DNA of 40,875 nucleotides from an uncultured Phascolarctobacterium sp. Lineage in GTDB: Bacteria; Bacillota; Negativicutes; Acidaminococcales; Acidaminococcaceae. Below are positions 38,890 through 40,875 of the stretch, piece after piece. Numbering within the stretch: position 1 is the first letter of the stretch; every line of letters begins with the position of its first letter. The stretch spans positions 1-40,875 of the forward strand of contig NZ_CAADXO010000008.1 of assembly GCF_900753045.1 (NCBI RefSeq). Direction: 5' to 3'. Under the pieces are notes generated by a model, which worked only from the letters and a program-made list of their open reading frames with translations, was not told the origin of the DNA and ran no database searches. The translations under genes were made by a program, and so were the position numbers.

Positions 38890-40066
38890 ATTGCAACTGC
38901 TGAGAAGGCTGCTTGCCGGCAGAAAGCTACAGCATTCGCTGGCCGTATTAGTTATGGCCTGCAGTGTGGCGCTGGCTGTGTGTGTGCTGCTGCTTGCCGA
39001 AGGCTTGCACAGCGGCATTACGCAGGCAGGTAAACCCTTCCCGCTGCTTATGGGTGCTAAGGGCAGTCCCAATCAGCTGGTGCTGAACAGTGTTTTTCTG
39101 AAGGACCAGCCTGTGGGCAATATCAGCTATACGCAGCTGGAAAAGCTACGTGCCAATCAACTGGTAGCGCAGGCGGTTTCCTTAGGCTTTGGCGATAATT
39201 ACAAGGGTTATCGCATTGTAGGCACTGAAAAGGATATCTTCAGCTTTCAGGGCGTGGGCAGTAAGGGTAAATGGCTGCAGCTGGCGGCAGGCAAAGCCTT
39301 TGCTGCACCCGGAGAGGCTGTCGTGGGTGCTGAAACGGCGGCTAAGCTGGGGCTGAAGATTGGTGATACTTTTGCGTCGGTGCATGGCCTGGTGGCGAAT
39401 GTTAATGCTAAAGCGCATAAGGAGCAGTACAAGGTCGTAGGTATTTTAAAGCCTGTTAAGGGACCTTATGATAACGCAATTTTTGTCAGCATGGAAAGCA
39501 TTTGGCAAAGCCATGCTCATCATGACGATGCTGACAAGGAAATTACGGCAGTGCTTATCAGACCGAAAGGCTATGCCGAGAGTATGCAGCTGGCTGCGCT
39601 CTACAGCAAGGACAGAGATGTGCAGCTGATATTCCCGTCCAAGACGATTATCCAGCTCTTTTCGATTATGGGTAATATGGAAACTTTGCTGCGTTTGCTG
39701 AGCGGCGCTGTTTTGCTGCTGGCGCTGTTGATTATCGGCAGCTCGTTGTACTGGCTTGTGCTGACAAGTCTGCGTCAGCAGGCAGTTATGCGTGCTTTGG
39801 GCGCAAGTGCGGCGCAGATTGGTAAGCTGTATGTTCAGCTTGGCATGACGCTGGTAGCTGGCGGTCTGTTTGGCGGCTTGCTTCTGGGCCATGGCATTTA
39901 TGCTCTGCTGAGCTTGCTGCTGCAGCAGGGAGCAGGCCTGTATCTGCCGCAGCAGCTGCTGCCGGCGGAGGGTGCTTTAGCTGCGGCGGTACTGCTGAGC
40001 GGCTTGCTTTGCAGCGTGCTTCCTGTTTGGCTTTTGAGCCGCAGGGATGTAGCTAACGCTTTGTAA
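38882..40066 (+). CDS. FtsX/MacB-type ABC permease with His-rich loop
   Basis: A 394-residue permease with one N-terminal span (about 20-40), a large extracytoplasmic domain (about 45-265) and three C-terminal spans, the FtsX/LolC/MacB plan. VLTSLRQQAVMRALGAS is the usual coupling segment. The external domain holds an acidic His-rich loop (HAHHDDADKE, about residues 211-220) that could bind zinc. The start at 38882 lies in the last codons of the ATPase gene. Together with the DUF3299 protein it resembles the Zur-regulated PA4064-PA4066 genes of Pseudomonas. Confidence 0.87.
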   Translation: MSKLQLLRRLLAGRKLQHSLAVLVMACSVALAVCVLLLAEGLHSGITQAGKPFPLLMGAKGSPNQLVLNSVFLKDQPVGNISYTQLEKLRANQLVAQAVSLGFGDNYKGYRIVGTEKDIFSFQGVGSKGKWLQLAAGKAFAAPGEAVVGAETAAKLGLKIGDTFASVHGLVANVNAKAHKEQYKVVGILKPVKGPYDNAIFVSMESIWQSHAHHDDADKEITAVLIRPKGYAESMQLAALYSKDRDVQLIFPSKTIIQLFSIMGNMETLLRLLSGAVLLLALLIIGSSLYWLVLTSLRQQAVMRALGASAAQIGKLYVQLGMTLVAGGLFGGLLLGHGIYALLSLLLQQGAGLYLPQQLLPAEGALAAAVLLSGLLCSVLPVWLLSRRDVANAL

Positions 40067-40076
40067 TAGGCAATAA

Positions 40077-40128
40077 AAAAGACTTCTTAGATGCAGTTTA
40101 TATTTCGCTGCTTCCTAAGAAGTCTTTT
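40077..40128. terminator. terminator of the phosphatase/ABC operon
   Basis: A 14-bp perfect stem (AAAAGACTTCTTAG at 40077-40090, complement at 40115-40128) with a long loop. A and T tracts on both sides make it bidirectional between the permease gene and the YbaK gene. Confidence 0.9.
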
Positions 40129-40183
40129 GTGTTGTGTATTAAAGCTTTTGGCGGGAAAGTACTGCGGAAACGCTGCTTTATAC

Positions 40184-40675
40184 TTACATTTCTATCAGCT
40201 TTGCTTCTACCTGCAGTTCAGACAACAATGCCAGTAAATCGCCGAAAGTAAGCCAGACGGTAGCGGTGTTATCGTTCGGATGAATACCGATGATGGCGGA
40301 TGGCGGTAAATTTTTACTGCTGACGAAGATAACGCTTTTGCTTGTATCGTTCAACAGGCCGAAGGGGGAAACTAAGCCTGACTGCAGTCCTAAATATTTT
40401 TCCAGACGCTCTGCCGAAGCGAAGCTGAGGCGGGAGCTTGCAAGCTTTACTGCAAGCTCTTTGAGATCAACAGGCGTAGCTGCGGGAACGGTCAGAAGAA
40501 AGTGCTGCTTACCGTTACTGTTGCGCAAAAATAAATTTTTGCAGATAACGGCATTGGCAGGTATCTCCAGTGCATCAAGTTCTTCCATAGAATAAACCGG
40601 CCGGTGCTCCGTACAGGTAAACGGTATGCTTTTGGTATTTAGCAAATCATAGATGTCATTCTTGGCGAAACTCAT
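40184..40675 (-). CDS. YbaK/ProX-type aminoacyl-tRNA deacylase
   Basis: A 163-residue trans-editing protein of the YbaK/prolyl-tRNA editing superfamily. It has YDLLNTKSIPFTCTEHRPVYSMEE at the N-terminus, the catalytic-loop lysine in VICKNLFLRN, LRNSNGKQHFLLTVPA and the C-terminal SPFGLLND and NDNTATVWLTF segments of the ProX/PrdX branch, which clear Ala-tRNA-Pro. The start at 40675 follows AAGGAG with seven-base spacing. It is monocistronic. Confidence 0.88.
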   Translation of the reverse strand: MSFAKNDIYDLLNTKSIPFTCTEHRPVYSMEELDALEIPANAVICKNLFLRNSNGKQHFLLTVPAATPVDLKELAVKLASSRLSFASAERLEKYLGLQSGLVSPFGLLNDTSKSVIFVSSKNLPPSAIIGIHPNDNTATVWLTFGDLLALLSELQVEAKLIEM

Positions 40676-40718
40676 AGACAATCTCCTTGCAATAATTTTT
40701 TGTGTATCAATGTAATTT

Positions 40719-40747
40719 ATTATAAGTCAACTGATGATTTACGGCAA
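40719..40747 (-). promoter_or_regulatory. promoter of the YbaK-type gene
   Basis: On the minus strand TTGCCG (40742-40747), 17 bp, TATAAT (40719-40724). Confidence 0.65.
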
Positions 40748-40824
40748 GCCGCAAGCTGCCTAAAATATGGAGAAAGCTCGGCGTTCATGCTATAATAATA
40801 GCATAGCGAAAGGCGGAAAAGATA

Positions 40825-40875
40825 ATGCGAAAATTTATAATATATATTTTGGCGCTGCTGGCTTTGCTGGCAGCA
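40825..40875 (+). CDS. start of an exported or membrane protein, cut by the window edge
   Basis: Seventeen codons (MRKFIIYILALLALLAA) show a basic start and a hydrophobic run, as in a signal peptide or membrane anchor. AAAGGCGGAA precedes the ATG, and an extended -10 (TGC-TATAAT at 40791-40796) lies about 30 bases upstream. Identity cannot be judged. Confidence 0.6.
   Translation, partial: MRKFIIYILALLALLAA

Overview
The window reads as chromosome from an anaerobic member of the Negativicutes (Gram-negative Firmicutes), most likely near Acidaminococcaceae such as Phascolarctobacterium. The pointers are Firmicute-type genes (DUF4446, DUF951, BioW pimeloyl-CoA synthetase) beside Gram-negative-type envelope genes (TatA/TatC, PhoA-type phosphatase), and a decarboxylase resembling the lysine/ornithine decarboxylase of Selenomonas ruminantium. 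The species call is inference; no rRNA is present. Strong Shine-Dalgarno sites, sigma70/SigA-type promoters and intrinsic terminators delimit most units.

Layout. 1-1061: DUF4446 protein and a small membrane protein. 1304-8403: a branched-chain amino acid uptake unit, with two paralogous lipoproteins, LivH, LivM, LivG and LivF, then a CBS-ACT protein and a DUF951 protein. Hairpins after each lipoprotein gene probably tune stoichiometry. 8404-10235: repeat-rich spacer and an MFS gene with a structured leader. 10443-12534: flotillin and DUF523 genes. 12540-17477 (minus): a biotin operon with bioD, bioA, an unidentified small membrane protein and a fused bioW-bioF, under a BirA-like operator and interrupted by two inverted-repeat elements; bioB is not here. 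17588-17803: a tautomerase. 17976-21142: a pantothenate operon (PanG-type reductase, panB, panC, panD) behind a leader with a terminator.

21340-24475: a split-barrel flavoprotein-like protein, an HxlR regulator, an AlbA_2/HATPase regulator gene and a second HxlR regulator. 24492-27052: copper efflux (copA, copZ), divergent from the second HxlR gene with overlapping promoters. 27356-27781: five minus-strand tRNA genes (Lys, Glu, Val, Asp, Phe). 27878-31726: a thioredoxin-reductase-like flavoprotein, serS and the Lys/Orn decarboxylase. 31692-33311: an AAA/DUF4143 ATPase gene behind five 13-bp direct repeats. 33312-33504: what looks like a truncated cobalamin riboswitch. 33503-35794: an exported HD-domain protein divergent from tatA-tatC. 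35798-40128: alkaline phosphatase plus DUF3299, an ABC ATPase and a FtsX-like permease, an arrangement that suggests zinc handling. 40184 to the end: a YbaK-type deacylase and the first codons of an exported protein.

The least expected pattern is that both accessory ATPase genes (22441-23874 and 31902-33266) sit between direct copies of a terminator hairpin: near-identical copies of about 45 bp in the first case, an exact 35-bp repeat in the second. Each looks like a cassette inserted at, and duplicating, an intrinsic terminator.
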